Assembly (NCBI GenBank): GCA_902787755.1
Contig: CADAHL010000023.1
Span: 1-40,170 of the forward strand
Origin: Oscillospiraceae bacterium
GTDB taxonomy: Bacteria > Bacillota > Clostridia > Oscillospirales > Oscillospiraceae
Reading direction: 5' to 3'
Length of the DNA: 40,170 nucleotides
Position 1 is the first letter of the stretch. Each line of letters opens with the position of its first letter. The translations under genes and the position numbers were made by a program. This document shows, in pieces, positions 24,371-32,668 of this stretch. The notes under the pieces were generated by a model. That model saw only the letters and a list, made by a program, of their open reading frames with translations. It was not told where the DNA came from and made no database searches.

Positions 24371-24994
24371 ATGCGCATCATCACCATCAGCCGCCAGTTC
24401 GGCAGCGGCGGCCGGGAGCTGGGCAAGCGGCTCACGGATTATCTGGGCTGGGACTATTACGACAAGCAGATCCTGACGGCTCTGGCTCAGGAGCATGGGC
24501 TGGAGACGGACTATGTGCGCCGGGTGCTGGGCAACCACGGCTGGCAGAACGTACAGCTGACCTACCGCAACAGCTTTCAGCAGCTCTCCTTTGATCCCGG
24601 ACTGCGCACCCAGCTGCTGGTCCGGCAGCGGGAGCTGCTGCACCAGATCGCCGAGACCGGCCACGACTGTGTGATCGTGGGCCGGGATGCGGACGTGATC
24701 CTCCAGGACAGCCGGCCCTTCCGGATCTATGTCTGCGCCGATCTCCAGGCCCGGGCCGAGCGCTGCCTGCGCTATGAGCAGAAGCGGCCGGAAGAGCAGC
24801 GGCTGTCGGAAAAGGAGATCCTGCGCAACATCCGGCGGATCGACCGGAATCGGGCCCAGACCCGGGAGGTGCTCACCGGCAAGCGCCATGGCGACGGCAG
24901 CGCCTTCGATCTGACCGTGAACACCACCAACTGGGATATCAAGAAACTGACCCCGGCCCTGGGCGACTTCGCCCTGCGCTGGTTTGAGGAATAA
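24371..24994 (+). CDS. Cytidylate kinase-like family protein (207 aa)
   Basis: The protein begins MRIITISRQFGSGGRELGKR, the P-loop-like start of the cytidylate-kinase-like family (related to Cmk but not the housekeeping enzyme). WDYYDKQIL follows and VIVGRDADVIL lies around residue 100. DLTVNTTNWDI near the C-terminus is also typical. The substrate is unknown. The ATG at 24371 is preferred over an upstream in-frame ATG at 24230, which lies in the repeat; it has AAGGAG before it and a good promoter. The MATE transporter gene follows two bases after the stop codon, so the two are cotranslated. Confidence 0.85.
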   Translation: MRIITISRQFGSGGRELGKRLTDYLGWDYYDKQILTALAQEHGLETDYVRRVLGNHGWQNVQLTYRNSFQQLSFDPGLRTQLLVRQRELLHQIAETGHDCVIVGRDADVILQDSRPFRIYVCADLQARAERCLRYEQKRPEEQRLSEKEILRNIRRIDRNRAQTREVLTGKRHGDGSAFDLTVNTTNWDIKKLTPALGDFALRWFEE

Positions 24995-24996
24995 GC

Positions 24997-26361
24997 ATGG
25001 AGACGAAACTTGCCAAACGGGACCTGACCGAGGGCGTGGTCTGGAAAAAGCTGCTGGTCTTTTTCCTGCCCATCGCGGCGGGGACCTGCATTCAGCAGCT
25101 GTATAACGCGGTGGACGGCCTGATCGTGGGCCGCTTTGTGGGCACCGTTGCCCTGGCGGCGGTGGGCGGCAGCTCGGCCCAGATCATCAATCTGCTCATC
25201 GGCTTCTTCGTGGCGATCACCTCCGGCGCCTCGGTGGTGATCGCTCAGGTCTACGGCGCGGGCCGCACCCGGGACGTGCAGCTGGCGGCGGGCAACGCCA
25301 TCGCGGTGTTTGCCCTGCTGGGTCTGGTGCTGATGACCTTCGGCCTCATCGCCTCCCCGGCCATGCTCCGGCTGCTGCGGACCCCGGAGGATACCCTGGC
25401 CCAGTCCGCGCTCTATCTGCGCATCTATTTCATCGGCGTGCCCTTTGTGCTGGTGCTGAACATGGAGTCCAATATGCTCCGCTCCGTGGGCGATTCCTTC
25501 AGCCCCTTCCTGTTTATGGTGGTGGGCTGCGTGACCAATATCGTGCTGGACGCGGTGTTCGTGATCCTGCTGCGCTGGGGCGTGGCGGGCGTGGCCGTGG
25601 CCACGGTGATCGCCCAGGTGCTGAACATGGCGCTGCTCACCCTGAAACTCATGCGCACCAGGGAGGATTACCGTCTCAGCTTCCGGGAGCTGAAGCTCAA
25701 GGGCGTGTACCTGAGCAATATGCTGCGGCTGGGGATCCCGGCGGGCCTGCAGTCGTCCATGTACGCGGTGTCCAACATGATCATCCAGGTGGGCGTCAAC
25801 TCTCTGGGTACGGTGGTGGTGGCCTCCTGGGCCATGACCTCCAAGACCGACGGCATCTACTGGGCGGTAAGCAACGCGCTGGGGGCGGCCATCACCAGCT
25901 TCGTGGGCCAGAACCTGGGCGCCGGCCGGCAGGACCGGGTGAAGGACTGCGTCAAGCAGGGCATGATCCTGTCGGCGGGGATCACGGTGGCCATCTCCGG
26001 ACTGATCATGCTGCTGGCCATGCCGCTGCTGCACATTCTGACCACCGATCAGGCGGTGATCGACACCACCTATGAGATGATGACCTACTTCGTGCCCTAT
26101 TACATCACCTGGACGCTGATCGAGGTGCTCTCCGCGGTGCTGCGGGGCTCGGGCGACGCGGTGCGTCCCGTGGTGATCATCGGCCTGGGGATCTGCCTGT
26201 TCCGGATCGTCTGGATCGTCACGCTGTTCCAGATCGTCCACACGCTGCCGGTGCTGTGCCTGTGCTATGTGGCCTCCTGGGTGGTCACCGGTGTGGCCAT
26301 GCTGATCTATTACCGCAAAGGCACCTGGATGAAGAACAGCCGGATCCTGCTGGAGCACTGA
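24997..26361 (+). CDS. MATE family efflux transporter (454 aa)
   Basis: Twelve membrane segments in two homologous halves. The start KKLLVFFLPIAAGTCIQQLYNAVDGLIVGRFVG contains the usual P-x-x-x-G-x-x-x-Q-x-x-Y-N-x-x-D pattern of the family (given here as spaced positions within about residues 20-45). These proteins exchange Na+ or H+ for drugs or metabolites. The GAGGAAT before the ATG is weak and overlaps the previous gene's stop. It is the second gene of a three-gene set; the substrate cannot be inferred. Confidence 0.9.
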   Translation: METKLAKRDLTEGVVWKKLLVFFLPIAAGTCIQQLYNAVDGLIVGRFVGTVALAAVGGSSAQIINLLIGFFVAITSGASVVIAQVYGAGRTRDVQLAAGNAIAVFALLGLVLMTFGLIASPAMLRLLRTPEDTLAQSALYLRIYFIGVPFVLVLNMESNMLRSVGDSFSPFLFMVVGCVTNIVLDAVFVILLRWGVAGVAVATVIAQVLNMALLTLKLMRTREDYRLSFRELKLKGVYLSNMLRLGIPAGLQSSMYAVSNMIIQVGVNSLGTVVVASWAMTSKTDGIYWAVSNALGAAITSFVGQNLGAGRQDRVKDCVKQGMILSAGITVAISGLIMLLAMPLLHILTTDQAVIDTTYEMMTYFVPYYITWTLIEVLSAVLRGSGDAVRPVVIIGLGICLFRIVWIVTLFQIVHTLPVLCLCYVASWVVTGVAMLIYYRKGTWMKNSRILLEH

Positions 26362-26374
26362 GGGAGGGAAACGG

Positions 26375-26959
26375 ATGAAGATCCCGAAGGAGCTTCTGGA
26401 GCGGATCCTGGCCCGGGGGCCGGGGATCGTGGCCATCGACGGCCGCTGCGGCTGCGGGAAATCCAGTCTGGGCCAGATCCTGGCTGAGGAACTGGGGGCG
26501 AGCCTCTTCCACATGGACGATTTCTATCTGCCCTTCGCCCGGCGGAGGTCGAACTGGCGGGAGATTCCCGCGGGGAATATGGACTTGGAGCGCTTCCGTC
26601 GGGAGGTGCTGGAGCCGAGTCTGACCGGACAGCCGGTGCTCTACCGGGCCTATCGCTGCCCGGAGGACCGCTTCCTGGAAACCGAAGAGATCCCCTGGCG
26701 GCCCTGGGCCGTGGTGGAGGGCAGCTACAGTCAGCATCCCCTGCTGGCGGACGCGTATCGGACAAAGCTCTTCGTGACTGCCGACCCGGCGGTACAGGAA
26801 CAGCGCCTGCGCCGGCGGGAGGGGGAACACTTCTCTGCCTTCCGGGAGACCTGGATCCCCATGGAGGAGCATTACTTCCGGGCCTTCGCCATCGAGCGGA
26901 GCGCCGACGCCGTCCTGCTGACAGACCGGGAACCCATAGGCGTCCTGATGAGAGAATAA
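26375..26959 (+). CDS. Uridine kinase-like P-loop protein (194 aa)
   Basis: Walker A is GRCGCGKSS (about residues 23-31) after the strand GIVAIDG. HMDDFYLP around 46 is the usual substrate-binding region of uridine kinase-like proteins, and AVVEGSYSQHP (about 112-122) is the second conserved strand. KLFVTADP and a basic RRREGE lid follow. It could phosphorylate a nucleoside or another small alcohol; the family is broad. GGGAGGG precedes the ATG. It ends the MATE operon at a strong bidirectional terminator. Confidence 0.85.
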   Translation: MKIPKELLERILARGPGIVAIDGRCGCGKSSLGQILAEELGASLFHMDDFYLPFARRRSNWREIPAGNMDLERFRREVLEPSLTGQPVLYRAYRCPEDRFLETEEIPWRPWAVVEGSYSQHPLLADAYRTKLFVTADPAVQEQRLRRREGEHFSAFRETWIPMEEHYFRAFAIERSADAVLLTDREPIGVLMRE

Positions 26960-26963
26960 AGAA

Positions 26964-27011
26964 ACCGCGCGGAATGCGGATCCGGGATCCCGGAGCCATG
27001 TTCCGCGCGGT
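26964..27011. terminator. Bidirectional terminator between convergent genes
   Basis: An 11-pair stem (26964-26974 with 27001-27011) encloses a smaller CCGGGATCCCGG palindrome (26982-26993). T-rich sequence follows on either strand. It lies between the uridine-kinase-like gene and the oppositely directed hydrolase gene. Confidence 0.85.
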
Positions 27012-27014
27012 GTT

Positions 27015-27848
27015 TTATTCCTGCGGAGCGAAATAGTGCTCCGCGGCGTATTGAAAATGCTCTTCAAAGCGTGCTATGGCCTCCCGGACGACCTTCTTGG
27101 CGGGGAAAAACAGGTCGTAGGCGTGAAACCAGTCCGGGTACACGTCCACGGCCGCCTCCACGCCCGCCTCCTGCAGGTGACGCACATAGTCCACCGTCTC
27201 GGAGTAGAAGGGCTCGATGTCCCCCACAAAGGTATAACAGGGAGGCAGCCCCCGGTAGTCCTCCCGCCGGGCCGGAGCGGCGTAGCAGGAGACGATGTCG
27301 GTGCCGTAGGCCTCCCGCAGATAGCGCTTCCAGGCCTTCTGATTGCGCCGGGTGTTCCAGTTGGGGGCGTGATTGTCCCGGTTGGAGGGGGTGTCCCGGT
27401 CGTCCAGCATGGGGTACAGGGGCATCTGGTAGGCGATGTTCACCTCGCCCCGGTCATGGGCCAGCATGCACAGGGCCGCGGCCATGCCGCCCCCGGCGCT
27501 CTCTCCGCCCACCATGATCTGGTCCGGGCGGACGCCCAGCTCTTCGGCGTGCTCCTTCAAGTACAGCAGCGCCGCGTAGCAGTCGTGCAGGGCGGCGGGA
27601 TAGGGGTGCTTTTTCGACAGCCGGTAATTGGGGGCCACCAGCACCGCCCCGAATTTCACCACCAGGGACAGGGCCCGGGTGGCGAAAATATCCTTGGCCG
27701 AACCGGACTGATAGCCGCCGCCGTGGACCCAGAGCACCCCGGGCACGGGCTCCGGGTGCCGCTCCAGAGGCCGGAGGATCAGGAGCTTGATCTTGTGGCG
27801 CCCTACGGGGATGACCCGGCGCTCCGTCAGAAACAGATGTCTTGCCAT
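27015..27848 (-). CDS. Alpha/beta hydrolase, HSL-type (277 aa)
   Basis: The oxyanion-hole HGGG (residues 42-45) and nucleophile Ser117 in GGESAGGG mark the hormone-sensitive-lipase family. Asp210 (or Glu212) in FVGDIEPF and His242 in WFHAYD complete the triad. There is no signal peptide, so it is cytoplasmic, and probably an esterase or deacylase of small substrates. GAGAGGG precedes the ATG. It is nine bases downstream of the DUF6320 gene in a three-gene operon with an acyltransferase-like protein. The three may make and break the same kind of ester, but that is inference. Confidence 0.9.
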   Translation of the reverse strand: MARHLFLTERRVIPVGRHKIKLLILRPLERHPEPVPGVLWVHGGGYQSGSAKDIFATRALSLVVKFGAVLVAPNYRLSKKHPYPAALHDCYAALLYLKEHAEELGVRPDQIMVGGESAGGGMAAALCMLAHDRGEVNIAYQMPLYPMLDDRDTPSNRDNHAPNWNTRRNQKAWKRYLREAYGTDIVSCYAAPARREDYRGLPPCYTFVGDIEPFYSETVDYVRHLQEAGVEAAVDVYPDWFHAYDLFFPAKKVVREAIARFEEHFQYAAEHYFAPQE

Positions 27849-27857
27849 GGCGCCCTC

Positions 27858-28544
27858 TCAGAAGAAGAAATTTTTTTCCAGGACATGGCGCAGGGTGGGG
27901 ATCATGCCTGCCAGCAGCAGGAAGATCCCGGCTATGGCCAGGCAGGACAGGGAGTACAGACTCCAGCGGAACATCTGGGTGCCGAAGCTGATGTGTTCAA
28001 AGAACTCCACCAGCACCGTGAAGCCGCCCAGCAGCAGCAGAAAACCGCCGAAAATGAAGCAGCGCCCTTTTTTCAGATATTTCAGCAGGCAGACCATGGC
28101 GGTGGAGAGCAGGCAGCTGGACAGGATCACCGGCAGGGCAAAGCTGAGATACCAGTGTCCGCCGGTTTTCAGACAGATGTACAGCAGGTACAAGGCCGCC
28201 GCCCCGTGATCCACCGGCACAAAGACCTCGCCCAGAGGGTGCCGGAACCAGCGGGGCAGCGCGGCCACCACATAGAACAGGGCGATCCCCAGGATCACAT
28301 AGCCGCCCCAGCGAAGCTCGCCGTAGAGCTTCATACACACGATCAGGGTGACCAGCGAGGCCACCAGGCATAAAACCGTAAGGGCGATGGCGCCGGGCAG
28401 ATCGGACTGCCGATATTGGCCGGGCAGCCGGTCGGGATAGCTTTTTTCCGCCGCCGGGCCCTCCGGGTTCCACACCGGGGTCTGGCACAGCGGACACTCC
28501 TTCACGCCCTCCTGCAGGCGCACGCCGCATTTGACACAATACAT
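27858..28544 (-). CDS. Zinc-ribbon membrane protein, DUF6320-like (228 aa)
   Basis: The N-terminus (MYCVKCGVRLQEG...CPLCQTPVWN) is a four-cysteine zinc ribbon. It is followed by a linker and about six membrane helices from residue 48 to the end. The arrangement matches the DUF6320 family, which in gut Firmicutes is often seen beside condensation-domain acyltransferases. The function is unknown. AGGAG lies before the ATG. It starts three bases after the acyltransferase-like gene stop codon and ends nine bases before the hydrolase. Confidence 0.8.
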   Translation of the reverse strand: MYCVKCGVRLQEGVKECPLCQTPVWNPEGPAAEKSYPDRLPGQYRQSDLPGAIALTVLCLVASLVTLIVCMKLYGELRWGGYVILGIALFYVVAALPRWFRHPLGEVFVPVDHGAAALYLLYICLKTGGHWYLSFALPVILSSCLLSTAMVCLLKYLKKGRCFIFGGFLLLLGGFTVLVEFFEHISFGTQMFRWSLYSLSCLAIAGIFLLLAGMIPTLRHVLEKNFFF

Positions 28545-28547
28545 GCT

Positions 28548-29816
28548 TTATCTCCTGTTTGTCTCGATATCCACCGGGATCCCCAGCTCCACCAGACGGG
28601 AGAAGAAGCGTCGCTCCAGCTCCGACTCCCGGATATTGCGGATCATATTGATATAGGTGCTGCCCCCGTAGCTGAGCACCGAGCAGTTGTTGGGATAGCT
28701 GCGCTGGGGACCGATGATGAACTCCATCCGCCGGACATAGGGCTCCATGGGCGCCGGCAGCTCGATCCTGCCAAGGTTTGAGATGTTCAGGCAGCCGCCC
28801 TTCTCTCCGCTGCGCCGGTAGACCCCGTCCATCACCAGGTTTTTGAGCCCCAGCGGGGCCAGGCGCAGGAGGGTCAGCTCCTGGGGCTGGACGTTGGCGG
28901 CGATCATGCCCGCCATATTCTGGGGCGTAGCCTGGGCGCAGAGCTGGTGGTACATGGTTTTGCACAGCTCCCCCAGACTGTAATCGCCGTAGCGGGGATC
29001 GGCCCCGATGTTCAGCACCAGGGAGAAATTCCGCAGGGTCCTGCTGCCGTAGAGCCGGCGCAGATCCACGGGGATGGTGATCTTCACCGGGCGCTGCCGG
29101 GAACGGGGCTTTTCCGTGTCCTGGATCCCAATGATGCTCTCGGCCATCACCGCCGCCAGAAAGGCGGTGGCGGAGACCTTGTACTCGTGGGCCTTGTCCA
29201 GCAGGGCCGAGGTGGGGATCACCCCGCAGGTCAGATGCCGGAAGCCGCCGGCTTCCCGGGTGCCGTGGAGGCGATAGCTGGTCTCCTCCGCCCGGGAGGC
29301 CGCCACCGGGGCGGCGTTTTTCAGAAAGCTGTCCTCCAGCTCCTCCGGCGAGGGCTTCTCTCCCGGATCCCGGATCATGCCCTCCCGGGGGATCGCGAGG
29401 CCGTATTTGAGCTCCAGATACCGGGCCAGCAGATTGGAGAGAAATAGGATCCCGCCCCGGCCGTCGGTGAGAGCGTGGAAGAACTCCGCGGCGATCCGGT
29501 TTTTATACACCAGCACCCGCAGGCAGTTCTGCCGCAGCTCCCGGCGGCCCATGAAGGTCAGGGGGTAGGCGTAATCCTCCCGGACCAGCACCGGGTTCCG
29601 GCTCTCCTCCAGGTAGTACCAGAAGGCCCCCTTGCGAAGGGCGACGAAATAGGAGGGGAAGCGGGGGCGCAGGTCGTTCAGGGCCTGCTGCAGGATCTCC
29701 CGGTCCACGGGCTCGGAGAGCGTGGCGGAGACCCGGAAGGCGTTGGCCCAGTCCAGCCGGGTGATGGCCGGGAAAATAAGCGCCGCCGTATCCAGGCGGT
29801 ACCAGTTCTTCGACAT
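28548..29816 (-). CDS. Condensation-fold (alcohol acetyltransferase-like) protein (422 aa)
   Basis: The protein has the two-lobed condensation/acyltransferase fold. The catalytic motif is EFFHALTDGRGG (His114, Asp118), with Phe in place of the first His of the usual HHxxxD. The N-terminal WYRLDTAALIFPAI and C-terminal SYGGSTYINMIRNI resemble the alcohol acetyltransferase/PapA-like group. It may join an acyl group to an alcohol or amine; the substrate is unknown. The ATG at 29816 has GGAAAGGA upstream and is preferred over one ten codons earlier that lies in a palindromic leader. First gene of a three-gene operon. Confidence 0.8.
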   Translation of the reverse strand: MSKNWYRLDTAALIFPAITRLDWANAFRVSATLSEPVDREILQQALNDLRPRFPSYFVALRKGAFWYYLEESRNPVLVREDYAYPLTFMGRRELRQNCLRVLVYKNRIAAEFFHALTDGRGGILFLSNLLARYLELKYGLAIPREGMIRDPGEKPSPEELEDSFLKNAAPVAASRAEETSYRLHGTREAGGFRHLTCGVIPTSALLDKAHEYKVSATAFLAAVMAESIIGIQDTEKPRSRQRPVKITIPVDLRRLYGSRTLRNFSLVLNIGADPRYGDYSLGELCKTMYHQLCAQATPQNMAGMIAANVQPQELTLLRLAPLGLKNLVMDGVYRRSGEKGGCLNISNLGRIELPAPMEPYVRRMEFIIGPQRSYPNNCSVLSYGGSTYINMIRNIRESELERRFFSRLVELGIPVDIETNRR

Positions 29817-29835
29817 GACGTTTCCTTTCCGTAAA

Positions 29836-29874
29836 CGATAACGCAAGCTCCGGCGGAGGTTATCGCCGGAGCTT
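29836..29874 (-). promoter_or_regulatory. Palindromic leader or operator of the acyltransferase operon
   Basis: An 11-pair stem (29845-29855 with 29864-29874) can form. An alternative stem (CGATAAC at 29836-29842 with GTTATCG at 29859-29865) excludes it. The first palindrome overlaps the expected transcription start, so it could be a protein operator instead of an RNA switch. Confidence 0.5.
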
Positions 29875-29875
29875 A

Positions 29876-29904
29876 GTTATACATCAAATCGGGCCAAAAA
29901 GCAA
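29876..29904 (-). promoter_or_regulatory. Promoter of the acyltransferase operon
   Basis: On the minus strand TTGCTT (29904-29899) and TATAAC (29881-29876) are 17 bases apart. Confidence 0.6.
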
Positions 29905-29930
29905 CCGGCCGCGTCCGCCGGGCGAAGACT

Positions 29931-30452
29931 TCACTCTCCGAACTGCTTGTCGTAGATCTTTTTCAGCCCGCAGGGCCAGCACAGCAGCAGGGCCAGGGCC
30001 GATCCCACCAGGGTCTGCAGGACCTGGAAGGGAAATTTCATCACGGCGTAGGCGGGGGTGCTGTAGATAAAGGCCCGGCCCAGACTGTAGCCGGTGACGG
30101 TGATCACAAGTCCCAGAACGCTGCCCACCACGGAGCCCGCCACGGGTTTGGCCTTCATGAGCTTCCGGGCAAACAGGGACACCACCATGGCCTGAAGGCC
30201 ATGGGTCACCAGGGAGACGAACATGGGGGTGGGATAGAAGATCAGGTCCCCCAGGAAGGCGCCTACACCGCCTACGAACATGGCGTAGAGCGGATCGAGC
30301 AGGATAGCGGCGGTGACGATGATCACGTCGTTGAGATACATATGGCCGCCGGGCACCGGGACGCTGAGCACACTGCTGGACATGATCACGTTCATCGCCA
30401 GCAGCACCGCCGTCACTGTCAGCTTCCGGGTCGGGATCTCGCTGCGTTTCAT
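29931..30452 (-). CDS. ECF transporter substrate-binding (S) component (173 aa)
   Basis: Five to six membrane helices fill the protein. VPGGHMYLNDVIIVTAAILL and GGVGAFLGDLIFYPTPMF are typical of vitamin-specific S components, which use a shared EcfA-EcfT module encoded elsewhere. The divergent regulator at 30561 is of the MocR/PdxR type, so vitamin B6 or a related compound is a reasonable guess for the substrate, not shown by sequence. AAGGAGG precedes the ATG. A TATAAT box lies at 30491-30486 on the minus strand without a good -35, as expected for an activator-dependent promoter. Confidence 0.85.
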   Translation of the reverse strand: MKRSEIPTRKLTVTAVLLAMNVIMSSSVLSVPVPGGHMYLNDVIIVTAAILLDPLYAMFVGGVGAFLGDLIFYPTPMFVSLVTHGLQAMVVSLFARKLMKAKPVAGSVVGSVLGLVITVTGYSLGRAFIYSTPAYAVMKFPFQVLQTLVGSALALLLCWPCGLKKIYDKQFGE

Positions 30453-30480
30453 GGTGAAAACCTCCTTGACAGAAGATCTG

Positions 30481-30529
30481 GAACCATTATAATAAGAAAC
30501 TGGATCTATTGGTATTGCCAGTTTGGTTC
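30481..30529. promoter_or_regulatory. Nested inverted repeat between divergent ECF and MocR-like genes (operator)
   Basis: AAACTGG (30497-30503) pairs with CCAGTTT (30518-30524), and GAACC (30481-30485) with GGTTC (30525-30529). The repeat overlaps the TATAAT box of the ECF gene. It is a likely binding site for the neighbouring MocR-like regulator. TATAAG at 30535-30540 is a possible -10 for that regulator. Confidence 0.55.
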
Positions 30530-30560
30530 TTTTTTATAAGGTCAGATCGGAGGCGAAAGG

Positions 30561-31625
30561 GTGAACCTGCACATCGAGAAGCACACCGGCGAGAGCGCCT
30601 ATCTCCAGCTCTACCGCCAACTGCGGCAGGAGGTGGTCTCCGGCCGCCTGCCCTGCGGCAGCAAGCTGCCCTCCAAGCGCTTTCTGGCCCGGGAGCTGGG
30701 CTTGAGCGTCATCACCGTGGAGCACGCCTACGATCTGCTCACCGACGAGGGCTATGCCGTCTCCCGACCCCGGAGCGGGATCTACGTGAGCTTCGGCGGC
30801 CTGAGCGCTCAGCCCGCGCCCCGGGCCGCTCTGGAGGACATGAGCGCCGCCCTGGAGGGGGCGGAGGACTTCCCCTTCTCCCTCTGGGCCCGGACCATGC
30901 GCGGGGTGCTGGCGGAATACGACCGGCGGATCCTGGTCAAGTCGCCCAATATGGGCGTCTGGGAGCTGCGGCAGGCCCTGGCGGAGTACCTGGGCCGGAG
31001 CCGGGGCGTCTCCGTTCGGCCGGAGCAGCTGGTCATCGGCTCCGGCGCGGAGTATCTGTACGTGCTGGTGGCCCAGCTGCTGGGCCGGGAGCGGGTCTTC
31101 GCCCTGGAGGAGCCCTGCTATGAGAAGATCCGCAGGGTCTACGAGCTGGAGGGGGTACGGTGCCAGGGCCTGCCCCTGACCGATGACGGCATCGACCCGG
31201 AGGCTCTGAGGCGCTGCCGGGCGGGACTTCTGCACGTTACCCCCTATCACAGCTACCCCAGCGGCGTCACCGCTTCCGCCGCCAGGCGGCACGAGTACGC
31301 CGCCTGGGCCGAAGAGAGGGACGCGGTGATCGTGGAGGACGACTACGACTCCGCTCTGGCCGCCGCGGGACGGCAGATCGAGACGGTGCTGTCCATCGCC
31401 CCGGAGCGGGTCATCTACCTCAGCAGCTTCTCCAAGCTGCTGGCGCCCAGTATGCGCACCGGTTTTCTGGTGCTGCCCGAGTCCCTGCTGGAGCTGTACG
31501 AAGAGCGCCTGGGCTTTGCCTCCTGCACGGTGCCGGTGTTCGACCAGCTGGTGCTGGCCAGATTCATCCGGGACGGACACATGGAACGCTACATCAACCG
31601 CCGGCGCAGAAAAGATGCGCGATGA
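30561..31625 (+). CDS. MocR/PdxR-like regulator with short aminotransferase domain (354 aa)
   Basis: An N-terminal GntR winged helix (about residues 10-75; CGSKLPSKRFLARELGLSV) is followed by a fold-type I aminotransferase domain. The PLP lysine is Lys292 in SSFSKLLAPSMRTGF, and VIVEDDYDS carries the PLP Asp. MocR proteins usually have 450-500 residues with about 150 after this lysine. Here only 62 follow and the protein stops at MERYINRRRRKDAR, so much of the C-terminal small domain is missing. The start is a GTG with GGAGG upstream. The next gene starts 16 bases later. Loss of the C-terminus may alter or abolish PLP sensing. Confidence 0.85.
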   Translation: MNLHIEKHTGESAYLQLYRQLRQEVVSGRLPCGSKLPSKRFLARELGLSVITVEHAYDLLTDEGYAVSRPRSGIYVSFGGLSAQPAPRAALEDMSAALEGAEDFPFSLWARTMRGVLAEYDRRILVKSPNMGVWELRQALAEYLGRSRGVSVRPEQLVIGSGAEYLYVLVAQLLGRERVFALEEPCYEKIRRVYELEGVRCQGLPLTDDGIDPEALRRCRAGLLHVTPYHSYPSGVTASAARRHEYAAWAEERDAVIVEDDYDSALAAAGRQIETVLSIAPERVIYLSSFSKLLAPSMRTGFLVLPESLLELYEERLGFASCTVPVFDQLVLARFIRDGHMERYINRRRRKDAR

Positions 31626-31641
31626 AGAAGGGAGAAGCAAT

Positions 31642-32667
31642 ATGCTGTATTTTCTCAGTGACTACACCGAGGGAGCCCACCCGAAGCTCCTGGAGAGCCT
31701 GGCCCGGACCAATCTGGTCTCCCAGCCCGGCTATGGGGAGGACGAATTCTGCGCCGCGGCCCGGGAGAAGATCCGGCAGGCCTGCGGCTGCCCCGAGGCC
31801 CAGGTGTTTTTCCTGGTGGGCGGCACCCAGGCCAACCTGGTGACCATCTCCGCCCTGCTGGGGCGGACCGAGGCGGTGATCTGCGCCGAGACCGGGCATA
31901 TCGCCGTCCACGAGGCCGGGGCCATCGAGTACACCGGCCACAAGGCCCTGACCCTGCCGGCTGTGGAGGGAAAGCTGCCGGCGGCGGAGCTGGAGCGGTA
32001 TATGGAGGCCTTCCTGGCCAACGAGACCCGGGAGCACATGACCCAGCCGGGCATGGTCTATCTCTCTCAGCCCACAGAGCTGGGGACCCTGTATTCCAAA
32101 GCGGAGCTCACCGCGCTGTATGCCCTGTGCCGCCGCTATGATCTCAGGCTCTTCATCGACGGGGCCCGGCTGGGCTACGGCCTGATGAGCCCGGCGGCGG
32201 ATTTGAGCCTGCCGGAGCTTGCGGGGCTGTGCGACGTGTTCTACATCGGCGGCACCAAGGTGGGCGCCCTCTGCGGCGAGGCCCTGGTCTTCCCCCGGGG
32301 GGACGCGCCCCGGCATTTTCTCACCATGACCAAGCAGCAGGGAGCCATGCTGGCCAAGGGCCGGCTCCTGGGGGTCCAGTTCGACGCCCTGTTTACCGAC
32401 GGGCTGTACTGGCAGCTGGGCAAATGGGGCGTGGACCGGGCCATGGAGCTGAAGCGGGCCTTCCTGGAGAAGGGCTACCCCCTGTATATGGACTCTCCCA
32501 CCAACCAGCAGTTCGTGATCCTGACCCCGGAGCAGCGGGAGCGGCTGAGCCGGGAGGCGGCCTTCGAGGTCTGGGAGCCGCTGCCCGACGGCCGGACCGC
32601 GGTGCGCTTCGTCACCGGCTGGGCCACGCAGAAAGAGACCGTAGAGGCTCTGATCCGGCTGCTGTGA
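31642..32667 (+). CDS. Threonine aldolase/beta-eliminating lyase family PLP enzyme (341 aa)
   Basis: A fold-type I PLP enzyme. FLSDYTEGAHP starts it, VGGTQANL binds the phosphate, FIDGARLGYGL carries the PLP aspartate, and Lys206 in YIGGTKVGAL is the PLP lysine. This matches the low-specificity L-threonine aldolase family, which splits threonine to glycine and acetaldehyde; other beta-eliminating activities are possible. The frame is open further upstream. The ATG at 31642 is chosen because GGGAG lies before it and the protein start aligns with the family. It is probably cotranscribed with the MocR-like gene. Repeat element C follows its stop codon. Confidence 0.88.
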   Translation: MLYFLSDYTEGAHPKLLESLARTNLVSQPGYGEDEFCAAAREKIRQACGCPEAQVFFLVGGTQANLVTISALLGRTEAVICAETGHIAVHEAGAIEYTGHKALTLPAVEGKLPAAELERYMEAFLANETREHMTQPGMVYLSQPTELGTLYSKAELTALYALCRRYDLRLFIDGARLGYGLMSPAADLSLPELAGLCDVFYIGGTKVGALCGEALVFPRGDAPRHFLTMTKQQGAMLAKGRLLGVQFDALFTDGLYWQLGKWGVDRAMELKRAFLEKGYPLYMDSPTNQQFVILTPEQRERLSREAAFEVWEPLPDGRTAVRFVTGWATQKETVEALIRLL

Positions 32668-32668
32668 G

